Assembly: GCA_027622115.1 (NCBI GenBank)
Contig: JAQBZS010000262.1
Span: 1 to 8,471, forward strand
Reading direction: 5' to 3'
DNA from: Planctomycetota bacterium
GTDB lineage: Bacteria; Planctomycetota; Planctomycetia; Planctomycetales; Planctomycetaceae
DNA: 8,471 nt
Made by a program: the position numbers and the translations under genes. The notes below the pieces were generated by a model. The model was not told where the DNA came from. It did no database searches and was given only the letters and a program-made list of their open reading frames with translations. Below are positions 1 to 6,188 of the stretch, in pieces. How positions within the stretch are numbered: the stretch's first letter is position 1; each line of letters begins with the position of its first letter.

Positions 1-135
1 GGCTTGTCGGCGGCATGGATCGACGAGATCGTCGAACGGTCCAACGCACTTCATCGAGGTGAGCTGGAATGCGATGACTGGCAGGCCTCTCTCTCGCGGG
101 TCAGGGCGCGACTTTCAGACAGGAAGCCGTTGTGA
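1..135 (+). CDS. Antitoxin of a type II toxin-antitoxin pair (putative addiction module component), 3' part only
   Basis: Frame 1 is open from the window edge to a TGA at 133-135 and gives 44 residues, ending LSRVRARLSDRKPL. The stretch LSAAWIDEIVERSNALHRGE, followed by an acidic residue and DDW, resembles the C-terminal half of the 'putative addiction module component' antitoxins (TIGR02574-like). These are short proteins of about 70-80 residues that wrap and neutralise a RelE/ParE toxin. The 5' end lies outside the window, so the start and N-terminal part cannot be seen. The stop codon overlaps the GTG start of the next gene (GTGA), the usual arrangement for coupled antitoxin-toxin translation. 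The assignment rests on this arrangement plus the sequence resemblance. In such pairs the antitoxin, alone or with the toxin, commonly represses the operon, but the promoter is outside the window. Confidence 0.75.
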   Translation, partial: GLSAAWIDEIVERSNALHRGELECDDWQASLSRVRARLSDRKPL

Positions 136-449
136 AACTTCAGGTCTGGCTGGCTGCGGACCAGGAACTTGAGGAAGCAGCCGTATGGTACGAGGAACAA
201 CGTGAGGGCCTCGGCACCGAGTTTCTCGACGAGTATGAGCGGCGGATGAAAGAGTTGCTGGCGGACCCGACTCGCTTTCCGCTACTGGAGACACTGCCCA
301 TTGACCGGTCGATCCGGCGATGTCGCCTTGCTCGATTTCCGTATGCCATTGTGTTTGAGATGCTGCCGAATGAAGTCGTCGTGTTCGCAGTGTCACACCT
401 TCATCGAGATCCCGACCGATTGGTTCGACGCATTCGTCGCGGCCCATGA
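132..449 (+). CDS. RelE/ParE-family toxin (type II toxin-antitoxin, plasmid-stabilisation family)
   Basis: This encodes 105 residues, a normal length for the RelE/ParE superfamily. The N-terminal segment has the two-helix pattern LEEAAVWYEEQREGLGTEFL followed by a second amphipathic helix. The C-terminal half has the beta-sheet core RRCRLARFPYAIVFEML and VVVFAVSHLHRDPDRLVRR, and the 'HxHRDPxxL' ending is typical of the plasmid-stabilisation (PF05016-like) branch. ParE members poison DNA gyrase and RelE members cleave ribosome-bound mRNA. The sequence does not decide between them, although the missing RelE-type basic triad and the overall look favour the ParE-like side. The GTG start at 132 overlaps the antitoxin stop, which fixes both start and partner. 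About 240 bp with no recognisable gene follow before the next start. Confidence 0.85.
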   Translation: MKLQVWLAADQELEEAAVWYEEQREGLGTEFLDEYERRMKELLADPTRFPLLETLPIDRSIRRCRLARFPYAIVFEMLPNEVVVFAVSHLHRDPDRLVRRIRRGP

Positions 450-688
450 CTCCTACCGCTCAAAGAGCAGCCCGAGCCGGGCATCGAATCGCAGTCGCCG
501 GTCTCCCGTTGCGCAGACGCCGGACGCATTGAGACGAACGGGCCGCGTTCCAGCAGCAGACACCCTACGCCTTGCGTGGAACGCACCTGTGACTCGGAGC
601 GTATTCCGTCACCGACGCTTCGCGGGTAGACTTGTTGCTTCGGGCACACAACGAAATGTCCTGCCCTCTCCCAAACGAGGCCTCGCCG

Positions 689-2113
689 ATGAAGCTGACT
701 TCAACGGGTTCGGTGCTGCTCATCTCCTGTTATGAACTCGGGCACCAGCCGATGGGAGTCGCACTGCCGTTGGGATTTCTGGAACGCGCGGGATTCACTC
801 CGGATGCGATGGACATTGCCGTTGAAGATTTTGACGAACAAAAGGTCGCCGCCGCTTCGTTCATCGGCATCTCGGTTCCGATGCACACGGCCATGCGATT
901 GGGTGTCCGAGTCGCCGATCGAATTCGCAAGGTGAATCCGAGTTGCCATGTTTGTTTCTATGGACTCTACGCGGCGCTCAATTCGGAATATCTGCTGGAT
1001 CATGGAGCCGATTCCTGCATCGGTGGCGAATACGAAGAACCATTGGTCTCGCTCGTGGAAGCACTCGACGCACAGTCCGACGCTGCTGTTGCCGGGGTGA
1101 TTCAGCGAGACCGTCCGGCGGCTCCATTTCTGCATCGGCTGGAATTCGCGCCGCCGTCACGATCGGCGCTCCCCACGCTCGACAAATACGCGCACTTGGA
1201 ACAAAACGGCGTTTGCCGACCGGCGGGTTATGTCGAAGCCAGCCGCGGTTGTCTTCATCTGTGTACGCATTGCCCGATCCCACCGGTTTATGGAGGCCGC
1301 TTCTTCGCGATCCCGCAAGACATCGTGCTGAACGACATTCGGCAGCAAGTCTTCAATGGGGCCACGCACATCACGTTTGGCGATCCGGACTTCTTGAATG
1401 GTCCGAAGCACTCGCTGAATGTCGTGCGAGCTATGCACGAAGAATTCCCCGAGTTGACATTCGACTTCACGGCCAAGATCGAACACCTGTTGAAGCGAGG
1501 TCAAGACTTACCGGAATTCGGTAAGTGCGGTTGCATGTTCATCATTTCGGCCGTCGAATCCCTGAGTGAGAAGGTGCTGGGGATCCTGGCCAAGGAACAC
1601 ACTCGCGACGACTTTCGCGCGGCACTCGAATTCTGCAAAGTCGCCGGCATTCCACTGCGACCAACTTGGGTGGCGTTTACACCGTGGACCACAATCGACG
1701 ATTACCTCGAAATGCTGGAGTTTGTCGAATCCAACGGCCTGATCGATCACGTCGATCCCGTGCAATTTACGATTCGCTTGCTGATCCCGCCCGGCTCCTT
1801 GCTGGCCGACCATCCAGCCACGCGTCCGTATCGCGGAGAACTCGACGAAGCCGCGTTTACGTTTCGCTGGGATCATCCGGATCCGCGAATGGACCAGTTG
1901 CACAAGGATGTGTCGAAGCTGGTCGCCGAGGCGGTTGAAGCGGAAGAAGATTCGGGCGTGACGTTTTATCGACTGCTGGAGTTGGCTCGCGGGCAGCAGC
2001 CGATGTCGACCGTTTGCAGCCTGACGCCGGACCGGCGGAGGGCTCCCAGACTCACCGAATCCTGGTTCTGCTGAGCGGAACCGACCGAGGGTCAGTTGGA
2101 CCCTCTTGCTTGA
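689..2113 (+). CDS. CUAEP-tail radical SAM selenoprotein (UGA at 2072-2074 read as Sec)
   Basis: Read through one in-frame TGA, this gives 474 residues with Sec at 462. Residues 1-130 form a Rossmann-like domain resembling the N-terminal B12-binding-type domain of many radical SAM enzymes: VLLISCYELGHQPMG at the start and GGEYEE at 112-117. The classical DxHxxG cobalamin motif is absent. The radical SAM core follows, with the CxxxCxxC cluster at C188, C192 and C195 (GCLHLCTHC) that binds a 4Fe-4S cluster and S-adenosylmethionine, then HITFGDPDFLNGP at about 227-239. The tail reads PRLTESWFC-U-AEPTEGQLDPLA and ends at TGA 2111-2113. It matches the tail from which NCBI names its 'CUAEP/CCAEP-tail radical SAM' family, where the second position is Cys or Sec. 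The substrate is unknown to me. The ATG at 689 is chosen because the hydrophobic first strand follows at once and GAGG (677-680) lies 8 nt upstream. The ATG at 656 and TTG at 632 have poorer upstream sequence. A conventional call would stop at 2074. Confidence 0.88.
2072..2074 (+). other. Selenocysteine codon (UGA) in the radical SAM tail
   Basis: The TGA is preceded by TGG TTC TGC (Trp-Phe-Cys) and followed by GCG GAA CCG (Ala-Glu-Pro), so decoding it as Sec gives WFCUAEP. The frame stays open for 12 more codons to a second TGA at 2111-2113. Sec next to Cys forms a potential selenenylsulfide redox pair near a flexible C-terminus, a layout known from other selenoproteins such as thioredoxin reductases. 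The call rests on the family tail plus the hairpin placed just downstream. Reading it as an ordinary stop would leave a protein ending in FC. Confidence 0.85.
2087..2105 (+). promoter_or_regulatory. Bacterial SECIS-like hairpin (SelB-binding site)
   Basis: GAGGGTC (2087-2093) pairs perfectly with GACCCTC (2099-2105) around the 5-nt loop AGTTG (2094-2098). The 19 nt between the UGA and the loop fall within the roughly 16-37 nt allowed in published bacterial SECIS models. The upper stem is longer than 4 bp, the loop is short, and a G is among the first two loop bases, as those models require. The element lies inside the extended coding sequence, as bacterial SECIS elements do. There is no T tract after it, so it does not look like an intrinsic terminator. 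SelB carrying Sec-tRNA would bind the loop. I did not compute folding energy. Confidence 0.75.
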
Positions 2114-2268
2114 ATGAGTCGCGTCGCATCGAACTTGGAGAGAAACTCGCTGAGTGAATCGGACATTGAGCCGAAATAGCTGCTGGAAAGTGCTTCGACG
2201 GGGGTTCTATACTGGCTGTTGTCGGCAAACTGCTGTTTTTCTCGGGCTCGTGATGCCCTTCGAGGAAA

Positions 2269-2517
2269 TTGACAGCCACCGCCGCCCAAGTCGATGAGTC
2301 TTACGGAATTCGAACCTCAAAGGCGGCGTTGCCGAAAGCTATGAAGAAAGTGGTCTTGGGAGCGACAGGCGTTGCAGGACTGGTCGCGTTGGCTTCGGTC
2401 CTCGATTTGGCGTTGGGGATCCCGTTTCAACGCCAGATCTTGATGGACGTGATGTTTCTCGTCAGCGCCGGAATCGTGATGTACATGGGTTGGGATTCGT
2501 ACAAGGATCTGACCTGA
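2269..2517 (+). CDS. Small two-helix membrane protein, function unknown
   Basis: From the TTG at 2269 this gives 82 residues. From the internal ATG at 2341 it gives 58, starting MKKVVLGATG. Two hydrophobic segments are clear: about residues 28-49 (VVLGATGVAGLVALASVLDLAL) and 57-74 (ILMDVMFLVSAGIVMYMGW), joined by a short loop with PFQRQ. The protein ends with a charged tail, WDSYKDLT. The hydrophobic pattern and third-position G/C suggest a real gene. The start is unsettled: the TTG has GAGGAAA directly upstream but with only 3 nt of spacing, while the ATG has no good ribosome-binding site. It begins about 155 bp after the selenoprotein stop on the same strand, so cotranscription is possible but not shown. 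I recognise no family. Confidence 0.6.
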   Translation: MTATAAQVDESYGIRTSKAALPKAMKKVVLGATGVAGLVALASVLDLALGIPFQRQILMDVMFLVSAGIVMYMGWDSYKDLT

Positions 2518-2525
2518 TTCGTCGC

Positions 2526-2548
2526 GCGGTGCCTGAGAGTAGCGCCGC
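2526..2548 (+). terminator. Possible hairpin terminator after the small membrane protein gene
   Basis: GCGGTGC (2526-2532) can pair with GCGCCGC (2542-2548), 7 bp with one G-U pair, around a 9-nt loop. It sits 9 nt after the stop codon of the small membrane protein gene, where a terminator is expected. Only a weak pyrimidine stretch (CGTTCCT) follows instead of a T run, so intrinsic termination is doubtful. It may simply be a 3' stabilising hairpin. Confidence 0.3.
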
Positions 2549-2558
2549 CGTTCCTAGA

Positions 2559-2629
2559 AGCTATCTGAAATGGGGGTCTGCCCCTGTTTAGCGAGGCCTC
2601 CAAAGGGTCAGACCCCTTTTCAGATAGCT
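2559..2629. repeat. REP-like palindromic element (GGGGTCTG / CAGACCCC type)
   Basis: The left arm (2559-2580, AGCTATCTGAAA then TGGGGGTCTG) is the near-perfect inverse of the right arm (2609-2629, CAGACCCCTTTT then CAGATAGCT). They differ only by one base and one extra base in the G run. The 28-nt middle is 2581-2608. The left arm also forms a small local hairpin with the loop side (GGGG-TCTG-CCCC), and the right arm holds a GGGTC-A-GACCC palindrome, so a branched fold is possible. Elements with a GGGGTCTGACCC-type core occur between genes in several bacterial phyla and resemble REP or MITE sequences. It lies between the small membrane protein gene and truB. An ATG inside it (2570) opens an upstream extension of the truB frame that is probably not translated. 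Confidence 0.8.
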
Positions 2630-2752
2630 TTTAGCCCGGATTGTTTATTTGCCGTATTGGCGCGAGCCACGGTTTCGGTCGAACGTGGGAAAACCGGGGC
2701 GATCGCCCAAACGGCTCAATTCATTCTCAATTCTCATTCAGCGTTTTACGTC

Positions 2753-3670
2753 ATGGAGCGACTGTTCGGATTTCTCAACATCAACAAGCCAAGTGGGCTG
2801 TCGTCGCGTGAAGTTGTCAATCCCGTTCAGCGGCTGATCCGCCCCACGAAAGTCGGCCATTCGGGAACGCTGGATCCAATGGCTGAAGGGGTGCTCGTGT
2901 TGTGCGTGGGTCCGGCCACTCGGTTGACGGACTTGGTGCATCGCCATCCCAAGTCCTACCGCGCAACATTTCGCTTCGGATGTCGCAGTGACACGGACGA
3001 TGCCACCGGAACCATCGAGGAATTACCGGTCACGGAGCCAGTTTCGGGCGAACGATTGCAAGCGGCCCTCAAGCCCTTCGTGGGCGAGATTGAGCAACGA
3101 CCGCCCGCGTTTTCCGCCGTACACGTGGGCGGGCATCGAGCCTATCGACTCGCGCGGCGAGGTCTCGAAATCAAGATCAAACCGCGTCGCGTCGTCGTGC
3201 ATGCGATCGAAGTTGTCGATTACGCGTTTCCCGAAGTGGTGCTCAACATCGAATGCGGATCGGGAACGTACATCCGCGCGATCGGTCGAGACCTGGGCGA
3301 AGTCCTCGGCTGCGGCGCGATGATGACGGCTTTGACGCGCACGTCGGTCGGACCGTTTGACCTGGCGGACTCGATCGACTTGGATTCGCTGGTCGATGAG
3401 GCGAGCGTGAAGCAGTCCATTCGACCGGCAGCACAGGTGATTACGGGTTTCCGATTCATCACTTGCACGCCGGAAGAACAAGACCACTTATGTCACGGGC
3501 GACGAATCCCAGTTCAGGAACATTGGGAAATCCCGCCATCGTGTACCGACTCGAACCAAGCCATTCCCGTCGTTACGGCTCAGAACGAGTTTGTGTGTCT
3601 CGCTCGAATCGTCGGCGGCAAGGAATTGGCTCCGGCCCAAGTGTTTCTAAGAGCCCTCAACGAGACGTAA
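2753..3670 (+). CDS. truB: tRNA pseudouridine(55) synthase TruB
   Basis: This encodes 305 residues, a usual TruB length. The enzyme converts uridine 55 of the tRNA T-loop to pseudouridine in the cytoplasm. The N-terminus FGFLNINKPSGLSS and motif KVGHSGTLDPMAEGVL place the catalytic Asp at D41. Further family motifs are RPPAFSAVHVGGHRAYRLARRG (substrate-binding Tyr), CGSGTYIRAIGRDLGE at about 168-183, and ALTRTSVGPF. The C-terminal 70 or so residues are more divergent and probably correspond to the small PUA-like tail. The frame is open back to 2570, but the added residues derive from the REP-like palindrome and do not resemble TruB, so the ATG at 2753, directly before the conserved start, is chosen. 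No clear Shine-Dalgarno sequence precedes it. The usual neighbours rbfA and rpsO are absent. The 3' end overlaps the convergent gene by 14 bp. Confidence 0.96.
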   Translation: MERLFGFLNINKPSGLSSREVVNPVQRLIRPTKVGHSGTLDPMAEGVLVLCVGPATRLTDLVHRHPKSYRATFRFGCRSDTDDATGTIEELPVTEPVSGERLQAALKPFVGEIEQRPPAFSAVHVGGHRAYRLARRGLEIKIKPRRVVVHAIEVVDYAFPEVVLNIECGSGTYIRAIGRDLGEVLGCGAMMTALTRTSVGPFDLADSIDLDSLVDEASVKQSIRPAAQVITGFRFITCTPEEQDHLCHGRRIPVQEHWEIPPSCTDSNQAIPVVTAQNEFVCLARIVGGKELAPAQVFLRALNET

Positions 3671-6188
3671 CTTTGACTTCGTCCCGCGAAAGCAACCGCG
3701 TCGCTTCCTTGATCACGAAATCCGGGTTGTTGAACGGTTCGTAGCTGACATCGTGCCAACGCACGAGACCGTTGCCGTCGATCAGAAAAGTGCCGTGCAA
3801 CGGTTTCTTCTCGAAGTCGTCGTGGGCGCGGTACTTCTTGAACACGTTCAAGTCGGAATCCGAAAGCAGCGGAAACGGGAAGGTTCCCTTCTTGTAATTC
3901 TCGTGCGAGATTTTCAAATCCTCTTCGTTGTCGGTGCTGATTGCCACGATCGAAATCCCGACCGCCTTGAATTCCGATGCCTTCGGCGCAAACGCCTGTA
4001 ACTGCTCGGCACAGTGCAAACAGCCATAACCCAGATAGAAAATGACGACCAGTGGCTTCCCGCGATAATCCGCCAAACTCACGCTTTTCTGATTCACATC
4101 CTTCAAAGTCCAGGACTCCGCCGCGGTCGGATGCCAGCGAAACGGTCCCAAGTCATCATGTTTGGGACGGTCTCCAATGTCCTTGGGAATTTCACGAGCG
4201 ATTCGCCAATCGGCCGGATACCCAAACGCTTTGGCGATTGGAGCCAAGCGAGCCAATTGCGGGGCATTCAAATCGGCCGTGGCGGCCACTTTGCGTAGCT
4301 CGGCGAACGATTTCTTCGCTTCGTCTTTCTTGTCCAGCTTCCATAGCAATTCGACCAACTCGGCGATCGGAAGCACTTGATGGGTGGATCGCGGCAATTC
4401 GTCGCGAAGTGCTTTTTCGGCTCCAGCCGCGTCACCGTTGAGACGTTGCAAATCCGCCAAGTACGACTTGCTGATGCCACCGGCTTTCTTGAACAGGTCG
4501 AGGGCTTCCTTGTACTTCTTGTCGTTCGCCGCGACGTAGCCGTTTAGCTCATGAACCGACCGTTCCAGATTACTGACCTTGGCAGCGAAGGGACGCTTCG
4601 CGGCGTCGACCGCTTGCTTGATCTGCTTGTCGTTCTTCTTTTCTTTCTTGGCTTTCTCGGTTGCAGTGTCGGCAGCCTTGTCGCGTTTCTCCGTTTCAGA
4701 CTTCAACAGTGCTTCCAACGCCGCAAGCTGCTTTGATCCTTCGTCGGCTTTCCCGATGCGGAATTGTGCTCGACCCAAATAACGCAGTCGCTTGACCTGT
4801 TCATCGAAGTCGTCCGTCGGTTCGAGATACATGGTGTCGGTGAGCCGAATCAATTCGTCCCACAATTCGAAGTCGGTCAGCGTTTGGAACAGCCGCAATC
4901 GCCCGTAATAAGTGCTGCTGCCTCGGCGGCTGGACATGTTGTATTTCGGATGCCGCGGCAACTCGATCATGTTCTTTGCCAGTTCAACGGCATCGTGCAT
5001 GCGCCCGAGGTAATTCAAGTTCCGAATCAACCATTCGTTGTTATGCGCGAAGTTGTGGATCCGGTCGGGCAGGACCCCGTCACGAATCATGTGAGCATGA
5101 TCGACTCGGGCGGACGCTTCCTGTTGCCACGCCGCATCTTCGTAGCGTTTCAGCTTCGAGTAAGTATGTCCCGGCATGTGCCACATATGGGCAATGCCCG
5201 GAGCGGACTGCCCGCAGCGAGCGGCCGAGTTCAACGCCTTCTTCGATTTCGTTGTATCCAGGTCCCACATGTGGATGCGGAAGTGATGGCACGGGTGCAG
5301 CGGATTGACGGCGAGAATCTCGTTGAACAGGGCGTCCATCGCGAGGTAACTGTTGAGCGGAGTGGACGAACGGTCGAGCCAGAGTTGCAATCCGAGAAAT
5401 GCTTTGGCTTCGATGTCATCGGGATACTTCATCACGATCTGTTCGAAGGACTGCGCGAATTTGGCACCGCGTTTCTTATCCTTCGTGTCCTTGATGTACG
5501 CGTCGAGTCCATCGATATACATGATTTCGCGATCGGTCAGTCCGGTTTTGCGTTTGACGGCCTCCGCCATGAACGCTGGCCCACGTTTCGAATTCGACTT
5601 ATTGACCATCGCCATCCCCCAATACGCCATCGCACAATCCGGATCGATGGCGGCGGCCTGGCGGAATGAACGTTCGGCCTCGAAGTACCAGAATCCGAAA
5701 ATCTGACCCACGCCTTGTTCGATAAACTTGCGGGCGAGTGGTTTCTTCGTGGTCACCGGAAAGTCGATCTTGCCGGTCGAATTCATCAAGTAGGCCTGTT
5801 GCCGAGCCCCTTCGTTGAAGGCTTCACCGTGCGATGAGTGGCCGGCGAGCAACTCTTCTTCACCCTTTTTCATGGGATCGGTCGCGGCCGCCGACTTGGG
5901 TTTTTCTTCCGGCTTGGCGGTGGGCGTGCTGGCGGTGGGCGCGCTGGCGGTGGGCGCGCTGGCGGTGGGCGCACCGGCGGCCTTCTTTTCTTCCGGCTTC
6001 GTCGCGGGTTTCGCGTTGACTTTTTCGGGTATTGGTTGGGAAGCAGGTTTGTCTGCCGCAGGTTTGTCTGCCGCGGCAGATTGTTTGGCCGGGATCTTTG
6101 TGGCGGGAGTCACCTTTGCTTCTTGGGCAGTGGTCCGCGAAATCAAAACCAGAAACACCAAGGCGGCAACGAGAGGAACGCGTGTCAT
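3657..6188 (-). CDS. Exported TPR protein with C-terminal redoxin (AhpC/TSA-like) domain
   Basis: This encodes 843 residues from the ATG at 6186-6188, with AGGA 7 nt upstream. Residues 1-21 are a signal peptide (MTRVPLVAALVFLVLISRTTA, then QEA), so the protein acts outside the cytoplasm. Residues 22 to about 110 form a Lys/Pro/Ala linker with two sets of 5-residue tandem repeats. Residues about 140-650 are helical with TPR-like units, for example FWYFEAERSFRQAAAIDPDCAMAYWG and HMWHMPGHTYSKLKRYEDAA (about 334-353), and include a Lys-rich coiled stretch near 493-545. Residues about 675-843 are a thioredoxin-fold redoxin: LADYRGKPLVVIFYLGYGCLHC with C723 and C726, then VAISTDNEEDLK and HGTFLIDGNGLVRW. 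The CLHC pair sits where peroxiredoxin/TlpA-like proteins have their active site, so thiol-disulfide or peroxide chemistry is likely. The substrate is unknown. The frame extends upstream to 6299, but that would place the signal peptide internally. Confidence 0.88.
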   Translation of the reverse strand: MTRVPLVAALVFLVLISRTTAQEAKVTPATKIPAKQSAAADKPAADKPASQPIPEKVNAKPATKPEEKKAAGAPTASAPTASAPTASTPTAKPEEKPKSAAATDPMKKGEEELLAGHSSHGEAFNEGARQQAYLMNSTGKIDFPVTTKKPLARKFIEQGVGQIFGFWYFEAERSFRQAAAIDPDCAMAYWGMAMVNKSNSKRGPAFMAEAVKRKTGLTDREIMYIDGLDAYIKDTKDKKRGAKFAQSFEQIVMKYPDDIEAKAFLGLQLWLDRSSTPLNSYLAMDALFNEILAVNPLHPCHHFRIHMWDLDTTKSKKALNSAARCGQSAPGIAHMWHMPGHTYSKLKRYEDAAWQQEASARVDHAHMIRDGVLPDRIHNFAHNNEWLIRNLNYLGRMHDAVELAKNMIELPRHPKYNMSSRRGSSTYYGRLRLFQTLTDFELWDELIRLTDTMYLEPTDDFDEQVKRLRYLGRAQFRIGKADEGSKQLAALEALLKSETEKRDKAADTATEKAKKEKKNDKQIKQAVDAAKRPFAAKVSNLERSVHELNGYVAANDKKYKEALDLFKKAGGISKSYLADLQRLNGDAAGAEKALRDELPRSTHQVLPIAELVELLWKLDKKDEAKKSFAELRKVAATADLNAPQLARLAPIAKAFGYPADWRIAREIPKDIGDRPKHDDLGPFRWHPTAAESWTLKDVNQKSVSLADYRGKPLVVIFYLGYGCLHCAEQLQAFAPKASEFKAVGISIVAISTDNEEDLKISHENYKKGTFPFPLLSDSDLNVFKKYRAHDDFEKKPLHGTFLIDGNGLVRWHDVSYEPFNNPDFVIKEATRLLSRDEVKVTSR
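5916..5975 (-). repeat. Four tandem 15-bp repeats encoding an Ala-Pro-Thr-Ala-Ser linker
   Basis: Four head-to-tail 15-bp units read GGCGGTGGGCG followed by TGCT, CGCT, CGCT and CACC on the + strand. On the coding strand they give APTAS-type units at about residues 72-91 of the TPR-redoxin protein. The unit length is a multiple of three, so copy-number change alters linker length without breaking the frame. A KPEEK segment with near-identical DNA (TTCTTCCGGCTT) flanks the array on both sides, which suggests an older, larger duplication. Confidence 0.9.
6043..6072 (-). repeat. Two tandem 15-bp repeats encoding a DKPAA linker unit
   Basis: Two identical copies of GCAGGTTTGTCTGCC (6043-6057 and 6058-6072) encode the AADKPAADKPA part of the linker in the TPR-redoxin protein. 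Exact identity of the copies points to a recent duplication. It is a second 15-bp expansion in the same linker, with a sequence unrelated to the APTAS array. Confidence 0.88.

Noticed and set aside
632..688. Earlier starts for the radical SAM gene (TTG 632, ATG 656)
   Set aside because: The added residues (LLRAHNEMSCPLPNEASP) are not like the family start, and the upstream sequence lacks a Shine-Dalgarno site. The ATG at 689 has GAGG 8 nt upstream.
2208..2213. TATACT as a -10 promoter box before the small membrane protein gene
   Set aside because: No -35-like hexamer occurs at 16-18 bp upstream, so the match is probably chance.
2269..2274. TTGACA as a -35 promoter box
   Set aside because: No -10-like hexamer occurs at 16-18 bp downstream, and the sequence overlaps the likely coding start.
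2092..2289. Minus-strand frame of 65 codons ending MSDSLSEFLSKFDATRLIQARGSN, across the gap after the selenoprotein
   Set aside because: The C-terminal part looks protein-like, but the frame has only a TTG start and overlaps both the SECIS-like hairpin and the start of the small membrane protein gene. I recognise no family and no ribosome-binding site.
2570..2752. Upstream extension of the truB reading frame
   Set aside because: It is translated from a REP-like palindrome and intergenic sequence. TruB similarity begins at the ATG at 2753.
4764..5669. Plus-strand frame of 301 codons opposite the TPR-redoxin gene
   Set aside because: It is a shadow of the minus-strand gene; its translation has no domain pattern, and the minus frame has clear TPR motifs here.
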